Below are positions 32,785-44,145 of a DNA stretch of 64,000 bases, one piece after another. How positions within the stretch are numbered: position 1 is the stretch's first letter; each line of letters begins with the position of its first letter. Below the pieces are notes generated by a model, which did not search any database, was not told the origin of the DNA, and was given only the letters and a program-made list of their open reading frames with translations. The DNA is from Acanthaster planci (Eukaryota; Echinodermata; Asteroidea; Valvatida; Acanthasteridae), in assembly GCF_001949145.1 (NCBI RefSeq), contig NW_019091378.1:893273-957272 (forward strand), in the 5' to 3' direction. Position numbers and translations under genes: made by a program.

Positions 32785-34934
32785 TTGGCGTATCTAATTT
32801 TGTTCTGTGTGAAAGAAATCATACTTTTTAATGATAATCTAAAATTGAGAAAAAAAACTAGTATTATTTGAAAAATGATGTCACTGTGCCAAAGGCAATG
32901 TTGCCAAAAACAGCAAAGTAGCTGACTAACAAAACCAAATTCTTGTTAACATAGACTGCTTATTTAATAAGCCACATGAGCAAACTCCACGGCACGAGTT
33001 ACAAAGGTATGACTCGGCAAATGTATGAGTTGGTACAATCACAGAGCAAGAGTTGATGTCATGCTGGTATGAGTTGTCCATGGGGATGTTGGACATTAAC
33101 TTGACCGTCTGCCAACTCAACTGTTTAGACAACTCGACCGGTGAGACAACTTGACCGTTTGCCAAGTCATCTGTTAAGACAACTCAACCCTGTCAACCGT
33201 GTAAGATAACAAATATTTATGGCCTGGTCAACAGGGATGCAAGTACTTTTAACCGTTCTCTGTGTTTCTATGGATCAGTTTAGCCAGTTCCGGATCGCGA
33301 CAAAAACTTCTTCATGGATAAAAAGTAACCATGCGAGAAATCCATTCCGCACAGCCAGAACAATATAAGAAGCTGATTTTCTAATGAAGAATTTCTTACT
33401 TTTTAGTGAAAATTAGTTCAGCATAGTTGACGAACCCATTACATCACAATCACATACATTTCTGCTACTTAAGTGTAGTTGAGTTCACAACGTAATTTGA
33501 AATCAATCTGAACGCATTTGAACGCAATCTGAAACTGGGAAAAATATATGCGTTCACTTTTCTGCCAACGTTTTAAAAAAAGGAATTCTAAGTCATTTTG
33601 ATTAAACAGACATTAGATACAAAACTTTAGGCCTATATAACAGTTGCGTATGAATTTTTGTCGATTTTTTTGGCTCCTGTGATTTGTACCGCTTTACAGT
33701 TACATGTACTTCGTCCCATTTCCACGTCACCCCTAACCAATCACCCCATCACCACTTCACCCCAACGCCACTTTGCTCCATTTCTACTTTGCCCAGTTGG
33801 TGCAAAAGTGGTGAGCTCGATCGAAAAGGGGTTCCCGAAAGGGCATGGAGTTAAATACATGTAGAAAACTTGATTGCATCCACTCACTGTTGGCTATGTT
33901 GGTGAAACGAATAGTTGGAAAAGTTGCATTGGGTTTATCTCTCATCCTCTACGGTATTTGCAAAGCTACACCAAATTACGTGAAGCTGCGAATTTACATG
34001 AAGTTGAGCACAACTCATATTAGGGTACATATACCATTGTTGATGGTGTTTTCCTACCACCATGGTTGGATTAACAAATGATACAAAAATGAACGTTTCC
34101 CCAAGTCTCCCTCCTTCTATTCTATTTAAAAGCTTTCATTTGAGATCTTTCAGTGTTTGAATTACTCTAGCATGACAATCTGGTACCTCTCAGAAACAGA
34201 ACCAGGTATTAAAAACAAGAACAGAAACCATACGATGTGTGCTTCATCACTGGCCATCATTTGATTTTGGTGAATGATACATGCAAACTGGGATCAAAAA
34301 CAGGCCATGTACATGTACACTGACCATTTGCCTGTACAAGTTGTCTGAAAGAGAACCTCTGACTTGGCTAGGCACTCAAACTGTCAACATTTTTATTTGT
34401 TGCATCTGCCTCTGTTAAACTAAAAGAAAAAAAATGAACGATTTCAGTGGGGCGAAATTGAAATGAGGCAAAGCTGAAATGGGGCGATGTGGACATGGGG
34501 CGAAGTGGCTAAGGCATGTAAGTGGAAACAGGGACAAGTGATGGGCACCCTTCATGCCCTTTATGACCAGATGGCAGATGACAAGCCGTTCACCATGTTC
34601 ACAAATATTGAAGTACATGTATGAATCAGAAATCTGGCCAAAATTTCTTTTCTACAGTGTTCTAGAAATTTTCTAAGAACAAATTTTGTACAACCTGACA
34701 ACATGAAGTTTAAATTTTACCCCTCAAGCAGAACTTGTCTAAGCCCCTAATGTAGAACTGAGTGAAGAACAACACAAAAGAGGCAGGTTATTATTTCAAG
34801 CGATCCGGAACTGAGAAAACGACTGTAGAGCCTCAGGGGCCTTCTACTACTAGTAGTACATGTACCTGTACTACTACAGCCACAGTAGCAGTGACAATGT
34901 TACCGTGGTCTTATTTTTTTACCCCCAGACATGT

Positions 34935-34978
34935 CAGAACTGTGGGGTTCGACGTCCGCCTCGCACCCCACAGTTCTG
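34935..34978. other. Perfect 14-bp hairpin
   Basis: CAGAACTGTGGGGT (34935-34948) and its exact reverse complement (34965-34978), separated by a 16-base loop containing GACGTC. It lies near the presumed NUMA1 5' end. No known RNA family recognised; a repeat fragment is possible. Confidence 0.55.
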
Positions 34979-35822
34979 CCAGTTCTGGGGAGCCGGGTAA
35001 CTGTCTGACTGTATAGAGGGGAGTGCCTAAAAGTTTTCGTACTTACTGTAGCCAAACAGAATTTTGCCGATCAGGCAAGGGAACTTCCACTGAAGGCGCA
35101 ACGAACTTAGGTTGACATAGAAATCTCCTAAACCATGCAAAAACACGGAACACGAAAACCAACAACAGCATGAAAAGCGACTCATTTATCTGCGTATGAT
35201 GGCATGATGATCGGGAAATCAAAACCAGCGCTGTTGGAATTGTTCTCCTCCTCCCCAGGATACATCACAAGCGGCCCTTCGATTTGGCGGGCCTAATACA
35301 AATGACGTACATTCATATAGAAACGAGGTTGGCAATTGTTCAACGACGGTTAACGCAAGCCCTTGGTTTAGTCTTATTTCCAGCCGGTATACGATATTAG
35401 CTTCCAAATCTTCTCATAATGACTGCTTTAAGACCTTATAAAAGACCATAAAGAATTTGTAAGAAAATTTTTTTGACAAAGGGTGTTTTTGGGTAGTAAA
35501 TAACCTACAATGTAGTAAAAGCGGTAAATTGATAAAGTTGGATTTTGCTTTCAGCGGCTGAAATCAAATGCCAGCATAAAGATGTCCTAAGTACAGTAAT
35601 CATTTTCGAAAAAAAAAGTTGTCTAGTTTTGGACTTTCGGGTGATTGTAAAACTCCAAACATTAATATATCAATTCAATTACATCGAACCCACCTTTTTT
35701 TGTTTTTTGGCAAAATTCCTCCGAATTATGTTGTCTTAATCTTTAGCAGGCACAGTAAATTCCATGGAGGACTTAAAACAAGTTTACTACTTTTGCCCGA
35801 AAGTTCGTTACCCCGAACAACC

Positions 35823-35834
35823 AAGATGGCGCTC
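35823..35834 (+). promoter_or_regulatory. YY1-like promoter motif
   Basis: AAGATGGCGCTC in the NUMA1/LRRC51 divergent interval matches the AANATGGC core of YY1 sites, which often sit just downstream of transcription starts in the sense orientation. That would favour an LRRC51 start close by. Confidence 0.35.
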
Positions 35835-36692
35835 TAAACATCGCCGTGATCTTGCCGGCTGTCGTCGAAAATAAAGGAATTTAATGATGGGTTTCCTCTT
35901 CACCCGTCGACAATACGAGTGTTGAACAATAAAATCTCTTATAAGGATCTGAAAGGATCAGTCTGAAGTACAGGTAAAGTGTACCTTGGGAGGAGAGGTT
36001 AATTGATCATCTTCGGAAAGTTCCTCGGCAAAAAGTACTTGTTAGGCTACTGCGTACTGGTACTTAGGCCCCCCAGGCCCTAAGTTACGCCCATCCACTA
36101 CAGTGGACGTGAGAGAGCGCTCTGCTTATACCTTTTTTTTAACACGCTAAAGATAAACTTTAATCACTTTATTGTATAACTGCCAAACATTTGGTACCAA
36201 AAGGTTGGTCAGCAATCTAAAAAAAAAAAAGCTCCCAAGTCCCAGATGCTTCAGGCCTAGGCCTAAATAAATAGGCCCTAGGCCGCTAGCATGAATAAAA
36301 TACTAACATAAGTAAAATGAATTATCTCTGAAAACTTTGATTTAGGCCTAAGATGTGTTATGTAACTTTCTGGTTCTGTTCGAATTTCATGTTTAATATG
36401 CATTCATTGCATGCCCTCCCTTAAAGCTACAATTTATAGGCCTACAATAAGTTTGCTTCATGTAATAAATGGATAAAGTTCATTTAGGCTACTTCGGACA
36501 AACACATCATTATTCACACATGCTACACTAAACTTGCTCTGGTCAAATCATGATCAAATCTTGGTTACTTTGTGCAAGATTCGTGGCTTCAACAGTGACA
36601 GGTTATGTAATATGTATATTTAAAGGTAGGAATCCAAACAATAATTGCCTTCAATTTCTCTTTGTGTTTGGATAAGGTTTGACAACAACACA

Positions 36693-37830
36693 ATGCCAAA
36701 AGGGTTGAGTCCCCGAGGTGGCATCGATGCCAAAAATGACAGCTGCGATCAGGCCATTCTGGACTTCTCATTCAAAGACATACTGCTAACTGATGGTAAG
36801 TACGGTAACTTTCTGATTGAATACCCTCTGTTATAACATTTGGCTCATGTAAAACACTAGTTGACACAGAAAATTTTAAGAAAAAATGGTGCCGTGAAAC
36901 AACAGTATGTATATACAAGAAATACCAAGCAAAACCTTTTTTTGTATTTTTGAAGACATCTTGGATGTAGAGCCACGGGTGGCCAAGAACTCCAAACTGG
37001 AGAAGACCGCCGAGGGATTGGTCAGGACCCAGACGGTGAAGCTGAACAACAACGGTATGACAGAGATGGCAGGTTTGGACGTCACCCTGGAGAAGGTTGT
37101 GGAAAGTCCAGAGGAGCTGACCTGGCTGGATCTGTCCTTCAATGACATCGCCAAGATCGACCCGGTGAGCTGGATTGCCTCTGTTGTGTCATGTTGTAAG
37201 AAGTAATCACAGTTTTATTGCAGTAACATATTCACAGTTTTCAGTGACTCTGTGTTCCTCCGTGTCAGTTTCAGGTACATGTCAATTTTTTTTATGCCGA
37301 GTAATTTTATGACCAGAGCATGACCTCTTGCACAGACACAGACAGACACATACATTGTTCATCCCTAGAAGCTTGTGATTGAATTGAGACTTGACTTTGA
37401 GAGTGTCTAGTGATTTGACTTGTGTGGATTGACTTGTGATTTTGACTCAATTGAGATTCCACTGATGATTTCATCTGCCATTGACTCATGATTGGCTCAG
37501 TCTCAACCATGCTGTTTCTGTGGACGTTCTTGCTCACAGCTGCTCCTGAAGTACACCAAGCTGAAGGTCCTGTACCTCCACGGCAACAACATCACCAGCA
37601 TCAACGAGGTGGACAAGCTGGCTGGCCTGCCCAGCCTGATCAGCCTGACCCTCCACGGCAACCCCGTGGAGGACCAGAAGGGCTACCGGCAGAGCCTGGT
37701 GGCCAAGCTGCCCCGGCTGAAGAAGGTTGACTTCAGCTGCATCACCAAGTCGGACCGAGAGAACGCCGCTACCTGGGAGCGGGACTATGGCAAGCGAAGA
37801 CCGCCCAAGAAACCCAAGGAGGATGAGTAG
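36693..37830 (+). CDS. LRRC51: LRRC51, leucine-rich repeat protein, complete
   Basis: Three coding exons, 36693-36795, 36956-37164 and 37540-37830, with GT-AG junctions and phases 1 and 0, give 603 nt (200 aa; human LRRC51 is 192 aa). Family features are LDFSFKDI near the N-terminus (human LDYSFRSI), TWLDLSFNDIAKIDP (human AWIDLSFNDLTSIDP), VLYLHGNNI, SLTLHGNPVEDQKGYRQ (human SLTLHGNPMEEEKGYRQ) and DFSCITKSDR (human DFSGVTKADR). It contains about three LRRs and a basic Pro/Lys C-terminal tail. In mammals LRRC51 is the LRR part of the LRTOMT locus; here the stop at 37828-37830 closes the frame with no methyltransferase domain. It is divergent from NUMA1, as in human. The start was chosen at the second Met of its exon, after a plausible acceptor near 36676. 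Confidence 0.92.
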
Positions 37831-37859
37831 CCTTAGAGAAGGGAGGGGCAGAGGAGGGG

Positions 37860-37865
37860 AATAAA
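37860..37865 (+). terminator. Proximal polyadenylation signal, LRRC51
   Basis: AATAAA, 30 bases past the stop codon. Confidence 0.4.
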
Positions 37866-39962
37866 ATGAACAGGAATGATTCACAACAGAGCACACCAAT
37901 TCACATCCATCCATGAAGAGGTCACTTTCCACTAACCAAGGTTGACCTTCTGCCATGGGTGGGTGGGGGGGATATGTCATCTCTCCATTCTGGCAACACT
38001 CATGCTCCCTACAAATATGGACTTGCAGTTCATCGCCCACAAGAGAGTGTCTTAGAAATTGGGAACATTGCGTGTTTCCCAATTGGGAATTTGCATTATT
38101 CCCGTCAGGAAGATGCTGCTCCGGAATTAGGCCGTGTCTGAAATGGGCTTCCAGAGCTATGGCTAGGTCTGTTGTCTACGCGTCCGCATGCATTTCCAAT
38201 TGAGCGAAGACCTAGACCTGGCTCTAGACAAGAGATTCGGATCCAGCCTTAGCCAGTACACAGTCTTACACACACATATTGGTATTGGTTTTTCCAATTG
38301 GAAAAAGTAATGTTCTCACTTGAATTTTCCTCATTCTTTGAGATGCTTTCTACAAGCCTACAATGATGGTCATCATTCATACGAATCCCAGCTGACATTT
38401 TCAAGTTACATACCCCTCCTTGAAAAAAAATCCTGAAAAAAGCAGAGCCCTTTGGTCCATATTCCGAGTCTGTTTGTGGTGATCAAAGACGTTAAAACAT
38501 AAATACTAGGCAGCACAGAGAATAAGAAACTAAGTGAATTCCCACAATACATCCCTTTCGTTCCCTCTATCCCACACCTCTTTTACTGCCCCCCCCATTA
38601 GGCAGTGCCTACAAACAGCTGTTGACTTTTTCCATAATGTGCCGCAGGCAAAGCAGAAATGTCTTTGCTCTCAGCATTTCTCTTACGTGAATCGTTCCTT
38701 TTGCCAGCCTTTTCGTCATGTCCTTGTGCCACTTGAGAGAGCTCAGGTCCCACCTTACAACTACTTAGATAAACCAGCGAAAAGCAATACATGCACGTAC
38801 TTCCAAACAGTATTAGTTTAGAACGGATATTTCTCTCAGACTGATTTTCCCTTTGAGTTATGGACTTTCTCAACTAGATACCAGTTTACTGTAGACTTTG
38901 GCTCAAATCATTCCATATGGATGGCATACGTTTCTGCCAGTGTCTGCAGACTGAACTATTGCCATCCTTGTGTTAATAAGGTTAATTATTCATTTGCTAG
39001 GTTTTGCATATTTATAGAAAACGTAATCTCTTTTCCTGTTCAAATGCTTGGAGATTCTGGTGTAAATGGGTGATCAATCTCTCAGGAACAACCCTTCATT
39101 TGTTGGTATCCACCAAATTTTTGAGAGTTGACATCAGCAAAGGCTAAAACAGTTCGGGTGTAACCAACCCAAAGTAATGTCTACAAGTGCAGCTATGAAG
39201 CTACATGCTCAATTCTAAAACTCTCATTTGAAAGGGAGTTACACCATTTCTGAATGCTTGTGTTGTGGGTACAAGTTAAAAATCCATTTGTAGAAACATT
39301 CTTTTACATTTTTAATTAGTAGTATTAGGTCATTGTCAAATTATAAAATTAAGATGCTACAGGAATAGCTAGTAGTTTACAGAATTTGAGAGTGGCATAT
39401 GGTGCGTTTATGTAATCACAGTGCCCATGTTGTACTTCAATTCCACTTTTATCAGTTCAATCCGTCCAGTTTCCAATTAGTAAGTAGATAAATCCATACC
39501 CAGATTCATGACTGTTTAATGAGACCATTTTACTGTGTTCCAATTGATGAATGATTTGTGTATATAGATATGAATGGCAGTGACTGCACGGTAGCAGCTC
39601 TGATATTTTTGTATTCACCGAATTGTCAATGTATATATTAGCTGCACCGAATATAGCGCGTGGTTGGGGATGATATATTTATAGTGTATATATATCCATT
39701 GGTATTTTAATTCAGAGGCGTATTTTGTGATCAGATTAAATATGATGGATAATCTGACGTTCTTTGAATGAGATGAACTTATTTCCTTGTTGAAATGTTT
39801 TTCTTTAAAACAAGCAAGTGACTTGAGGTCTTTAGATGATATCTGCTTGTAGTTTTTTCCAAATTATTTTGTTAAATTTTTTACACTTACAATACATGCA
39901 TAACGGCGCTACAATTGCCTTAAATTGCCTCTACACGTACATGTTAGCCATTAGGAGAAAGC

Positions 39963-39968
39963 AATAAA
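39963..39968 (+). terminator. Distal polyadenylation signal, LRRC51
   Basis: AATAAA at the end of the AT-rich stretch that follows the LRRC51 stop. Confidence 0.4.
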
Positions 39969-39985
39969 ATGGATTATCCCTAATT

Positions 39986-42531
39986 TTTATGTTTTTGTCA
40001 TTGGAATCATCGATCTGCATCGAAGCCTATCACGGACAATAGATTCAAATTCAAACAGAAACAACAGTATTTCAAGGCATGCTCTTTCCTTTCTAAATAA
40101 ACAAGGACGGTAGGTTTGGTTGGGGGTTTCCCAAACGTGACATGCATGCACCCCTATATTGGAGCCTAGAAATATTCTTAAACGTAATAACTATTCAAAC
40201 TCTCACGGCCGGTCTTTTCCATACTCCGGTTAATGCACTCGATCAGTCAAAGATGGCCTCGCATCTGCGAACAGCACTAAAGTAATTTTCGGCCGGGAAG
40301 GGGCGCCTTTGCATTTCACCTTAACTGTGAAGAAAGCAATTTCAGTCATTTCAATTAATAATTATCAAGGGGGGCTATACGACTTCTGGGTTTAAGCTAC
40401 AACACAGCAATTTCCATGCAAGGAATAAGTATCTTCGTGTATAAGTGTGCGTGTAGCAGAGTGAAACTGGACATGTACATGCGTGCAACTTTAACAAAAA
40501 AATAGTTCCCTTTAGTCAAATTAGCTATCTAGTCTATGTCACCACTTTTTGCAGTACATGAAGCATGCCCCTGTTTGTTTCTTAAAAACCAAACTTCCCT
40601 CTACAAGTTTCATCATACAGCTGGGAACGAACCCTTTGCATTTCACTGTGCTGGTGTGACCAGAAAGCATGTGATGACCAGGGCATGCATCCAATTGCTG
40701 GCCACGGCACAATATTTTGCACGGGAGAATTCAAAATTATGCGTATTATGGTTAGACTTCCTCTTCTCTTTGTTTATTTTCAGCCCAAACTTCCCCAAGC
40801 ACACGTCCAAAGAAAAGGTTTAACACACGCATTGGTTTCTTTTAGTCAGAAGACTACTGCAGTAAAGTGAGAGCAGTTCCTCTTCCATTGTTCAGTGTGG
40901 CGCGTCTTACTTTAATCCCGTCAACCGTGCAGTCTTTGGTAAGCTTTTCTTTCATTTCTTTTGTGTGTATGTTGTTTAATTTTTTGGTGCTTAACTTTTC
41001 TCTGTTGTATTAGTTTAGGTCCTTTAATTCAGTTTTTGTTCAAGCAGTCTGTTTGGTTTCTAGTTGAATAAAATAGAAGAAGTTGAAGTATTACACGCAC
41101 TATGTTTCTTTTCACCCTTATTATCAACTCAAGACGCTGCATTGATTTGTTTTTCGTAAGTGGTTATTTATTCTAGCCCTTTTCCGAGGAAGGCTTAAAT
41201 TTTTACAGTTTGATCTGTTATCTAGTTCTTTTGAGAAAAGTCTCTTAACTTGGTGTTACTCATAGATAGGCTATGCCTTATTCTATGTGAATCACATTTT
41301 TGGTTCTTTGTATTTTGCTTTTAAACATTTTCGTTAAAAACCATACGAGACAAGTGAGGTTCATGCCAACGTTGGGCGAGTTGCGCGCTCTTGTGTATTA
41401 CATATCCTTCATAATGTTAATTGTTGACGTATATTACAATTTGATTGCCAAAGCCCAAAAACCCAACCGCGTTAAAAATGCAAAGGGACATCAGATTTTT
41501 AAAAAGGGTAAAAAAAAAAACAAACAAACACGTACATGACTCGCGACCACTGAGAGCAGATGAGCACATTTTGGATATTTACCATCAACAATTTGATAAA
41601 TAATGCAAATACCAAATTTGGCTGTAGCCTAAAAGGATGTAGCTGCAGTGTTGTAGCTAGGATTTTACTACGATGGGAGGGCACGAGGGAGGAACCTGAG
41701 GGGGGGACCAGCTTTCAGTGGTGTGGTTTTTTGAGGCAATCTTTTGTTAGCCGTGTTCAATATCCATTGATCCGTTTTTTTAGGGGGGGCACCTCATGGG
41801 AGGCACCGGGAATGGGGGAGGGGGCACGTGCCCCAGACCTCTCCCCGTGGCTACGCCACTGTGTAGCTGCAATCGATTTGTTTTAATGCACACCTTGTAA
41901 ATGCACCTTTGTGTCTCAGTTAACCTTATTTTCAACTTTGGCTTTACTATTTAAAAGGTATTCTGCCTTTTTTATTTTATGCTAATGATATTTCCATCAT
42001 ATTCATGGCATAACTGCAATGTCTTCTCAGGAATAAGCCTCAATATTACATTGGTTTGTGCACAAAAATTCCTGCATTTTTTAAGATTTTGTTGGACTTA
42101 GTTTTTTTTCTTCTTTGCCTCTTCCTTGTTGTTTATGTGCATATGAATAAGTACGCATCAGTCCCTTTCTCAAACATGTTTTCTGTAAGTAAATTTTGGG
42201 TTCACGATTTGAACAGAAAAGCCTGTGCACTGAACTATGTCTTCCTTACATGACTTCACAGCAACAGCGCCCTCATTTGTCCGAGAAAGCACTTATAATT
42301 TCATTGTTAAAAACGGCACTTTTCAATGACTTTAATCACGTAGGGATGTAAAGAGTTTTCATAAATAAAAGTTGAGGAAAAATCGTGTTTCAGAAAAATT
42401 CATCACAGCCACACTTTATTGGTGGACTCATCCTTCTCCTACAAGAACAGAGTGTCAGCAAGTCAATCACTTTGACCGTCTCCCGTGATACAGCGCATTT
42501 TCTTTTCCGCTCATCAAGTTAACGACTGGGA
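39986..42531. other. Intergenic region between LRRC51 and the first DUF4773 gene
   Basis: No conserved coding exon recognised. Contains a small CpG-richer patch with AAAGATGGC near 40249-40300 and a hAT-type MITE at 41646-41861. Confidence 0.5.
41646..41861. mobile_element. hAT-type MITE with 8-bp target duplication (TGTAGCTG)
   Basis: A 216-bp element with ends CAGTGTTGTAGCTAGG and CCGTGGCTACGCCACTG (imperfect inverted repeats) is flanked by TGTAGCTG at 41638-41645 and 41862-41869. The interior is G-rich and non-coding. Confidence 0.8.
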
Positions 42532-44145
42532 ATGATGAGGCCTATTGCAGTGCTGGTGTGTACGGCGTTTCTGTGCTGTGTCTCCTTGGAAACGACCGAA
42601 GACCACCCACCAACCCGTGAATCCAACACCGCCGACGCAGGCAGTCGCACAGCCGAATGGGACGAGACCGCTCCCTCGGTCTGGAAAGAGGATCAAACAG
42701 GGGAAGTCTGGGACAAGGGACACTTATTGTCCTGGCTGTATGGAGCTCAGTCACAAGTGAACACCCGTAAGCTACGCCTACATCTTATTTCTACAATTGG
42801 TAATCAAATTACCCAGCACAGGAAATAAGCCATACGGATAAAAAAGAGAGAATGTTGGAAACAGCTCAACCTCTCATTGCTAAAGATGTCGACGAGTCCT
42901 TAATTGGCACGGAGCGTTAATCATTTCATGTATATGGCTTTAATTAACTTTATTGTTTGGTTACTTTGTTTTTATTATTTAACTTTTTTCCTCACTCAGC
43001 TGTGATTGCCAAGCGTGAGGGGAGCAGCTGCTCTTGTTCCACTGAGACTCGAGACTGCAGGTGTTGTTTCAAGTTCACGATCCTCGGGAAAAAATTCAGT
43101 GGTAACCGCTTGTCTCATCTTTTCCCTTTGAAATTTATTTTACGTGAGTGGCTGAACTCCATTCATAAAAATCATTAAATCTAAATCTCGTTACTGTGCA
43201 CACCTTCTGTTCCTTTGCCACGGTTACTTTCCCCATCTTCACAGTCTTTCAAAGAATTAACTTCAACCGGAAAAGGAGAAAGCAAATGTAAGAAAAAAGT
43301 GGCGTGTTTTTGCACTCTGGTTGTAAATCAGATGAGAAAAGATACCAATTTTCATAGGTCTTTCGCATCCACACTTGCATGTTTTCTAAGCTGCTTAATC
43401 TTTCGGTTTTTTATTTATTCGTTTGATTTCAGCCTGTTTGGTGGGTTATTACCATCAAAATGATGGAATCGGTGTTGTAGTGGAGATTAATTCCCAAACC
43501 ATAATCAACAGAAACGTCAGGGGTAAGGCATGAGCACTTGAGTTCTGTAAATGCCAGCTTTTTGTCAATCTTGTCTTGGATGTTCAACATAACAAAGGTT
43601 AGGCAGAGGCTTTGGGTGGTTGGCTAAGAAACAGACGCAGCGACCAAAAAATGCCGTATGTTCGAAAGTATTCCAATGCCAGCCTGGGCAGTTTATCTAT
43701 CGGTCGTCACAAGCGCTCGGTTGGTCAAGTCAGTCGGTCGGTCCAACAAGTCAGTCAAATCACTTTGGTTAAAACCTGTTCAAATTTTGGCTTGATTCTC
43801 TATTATTTATATGAAGTTATACTCCTTGTCCAGCCGATGGAAATAGGCTCTTTCTATTCGTCCAGACTGTCGAACACCTATCCCGTTCACTTCTTTTCAG
43901 TGACGGACCGTGAAGTGTCGCTCTGCAAGACTTTCCTCACCAGGGGCGTCTGCGTGGGGCTGAATGACATCAGACTGGAGTCGAACTCTATCTCGGCTCA
44001 CGCCAAGTTCGAGATTCAGGGGATCATTGACAAGAATTTTGGGGAAATTGTCATCCCTATCGGTGCACCCAGCGGCGGCAGGGGGCCATCAATTTCCCCC
44101 CTGCTTGGGCACATGCTGCCATCTTTTTTATTAATTCTTTTATAG
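42532..44145 (+). CDS. Secreted, probably GPI-anchored DUF4773-type protein, paralogue A
   Basis: Exons 42532-42766, 43000-43101, 43433-43522 and 43901-44145 have GT-AG junctions, are all phase 1, and total 672 nt (223 aa). A signal peptide (MMRPIAVLVCTAFLCCVS) is followed by an acidic Trp-containing segment (AEWDETAPSVWKED). Exon 2 holds the CSCSTETRDCRCC cluster; exon 3 ACLVGYYHQNDGIGVVVEI; exon 4 two further Cys (SLCKTF, GVCVGLNDIRLESNS). The C-x-C-x6-C-x-CC then single-Cys pattern, with eight Cys after the signal peptide, matches the DUF4773 family, which has no known biochemical role. The last 14 or so residues are hydrophobic (PSFLLILL) after a Gly/Ser-rich stretch, as in GPI-attachment signals. 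It is followed about 4.8 kb downstream by paralogue B. The family call is by cysteine pattern only. Confidence 0.75.

Larger units (their letters stand above)
32794..36692. promoter_or_regulatory. NUMA1-LRRC51 divergent intergenic and 5' UTR region
   Basis: No coding exon recognised. On the minus strand GTAAGT at 35040-35045 could be the donor of a NUMA1 untranslated exon. On the plus strand a motif AAGATGGCGCTC (35823-35834) looks like a YY1 initiator-associated site, and CAG|GTAAAG near 35973 could be the donor of an untranslated LRRC51 exon. A near-tandem run of GACAACTTGACCGTTTGCCAA-like units lies at 33100-33190, and a perfect 14-bp-stem hairpin at 34935-34978. Confidence 0.4.
37831..39985 (+). 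other. LRRC51: Probable LRRC51 3' untranslated region
   Basis: About 2.1 kb of AT-rich sequence with no further coding exon. AATAAA occurs 30 bases after the stop (37860-37865) and again at 39963-39968, so short and long transcripts are possible. Confidence 0.45.

Noticed and set aside
34936-34980. tRNA B-box-like GGTTCGACGTCC
   Set aside because: Spacing is wrong and it sits inside a perfect hairpin; no acceptor or anticodon arms.
35219-35407. Minus-strand ORF upstream of NUMA1
   Set aside because: No family resemblance, no splice context in phase with NUMA1; likely 5' UTR or spacer.
43612-43900. N-terminal part of a long open frame before the last exon of paralogue A
   Set aside because: It is intron read-through; the acceptor TTCTTTTCAG at 43891-43900 restores phase 1 with the previous exon.
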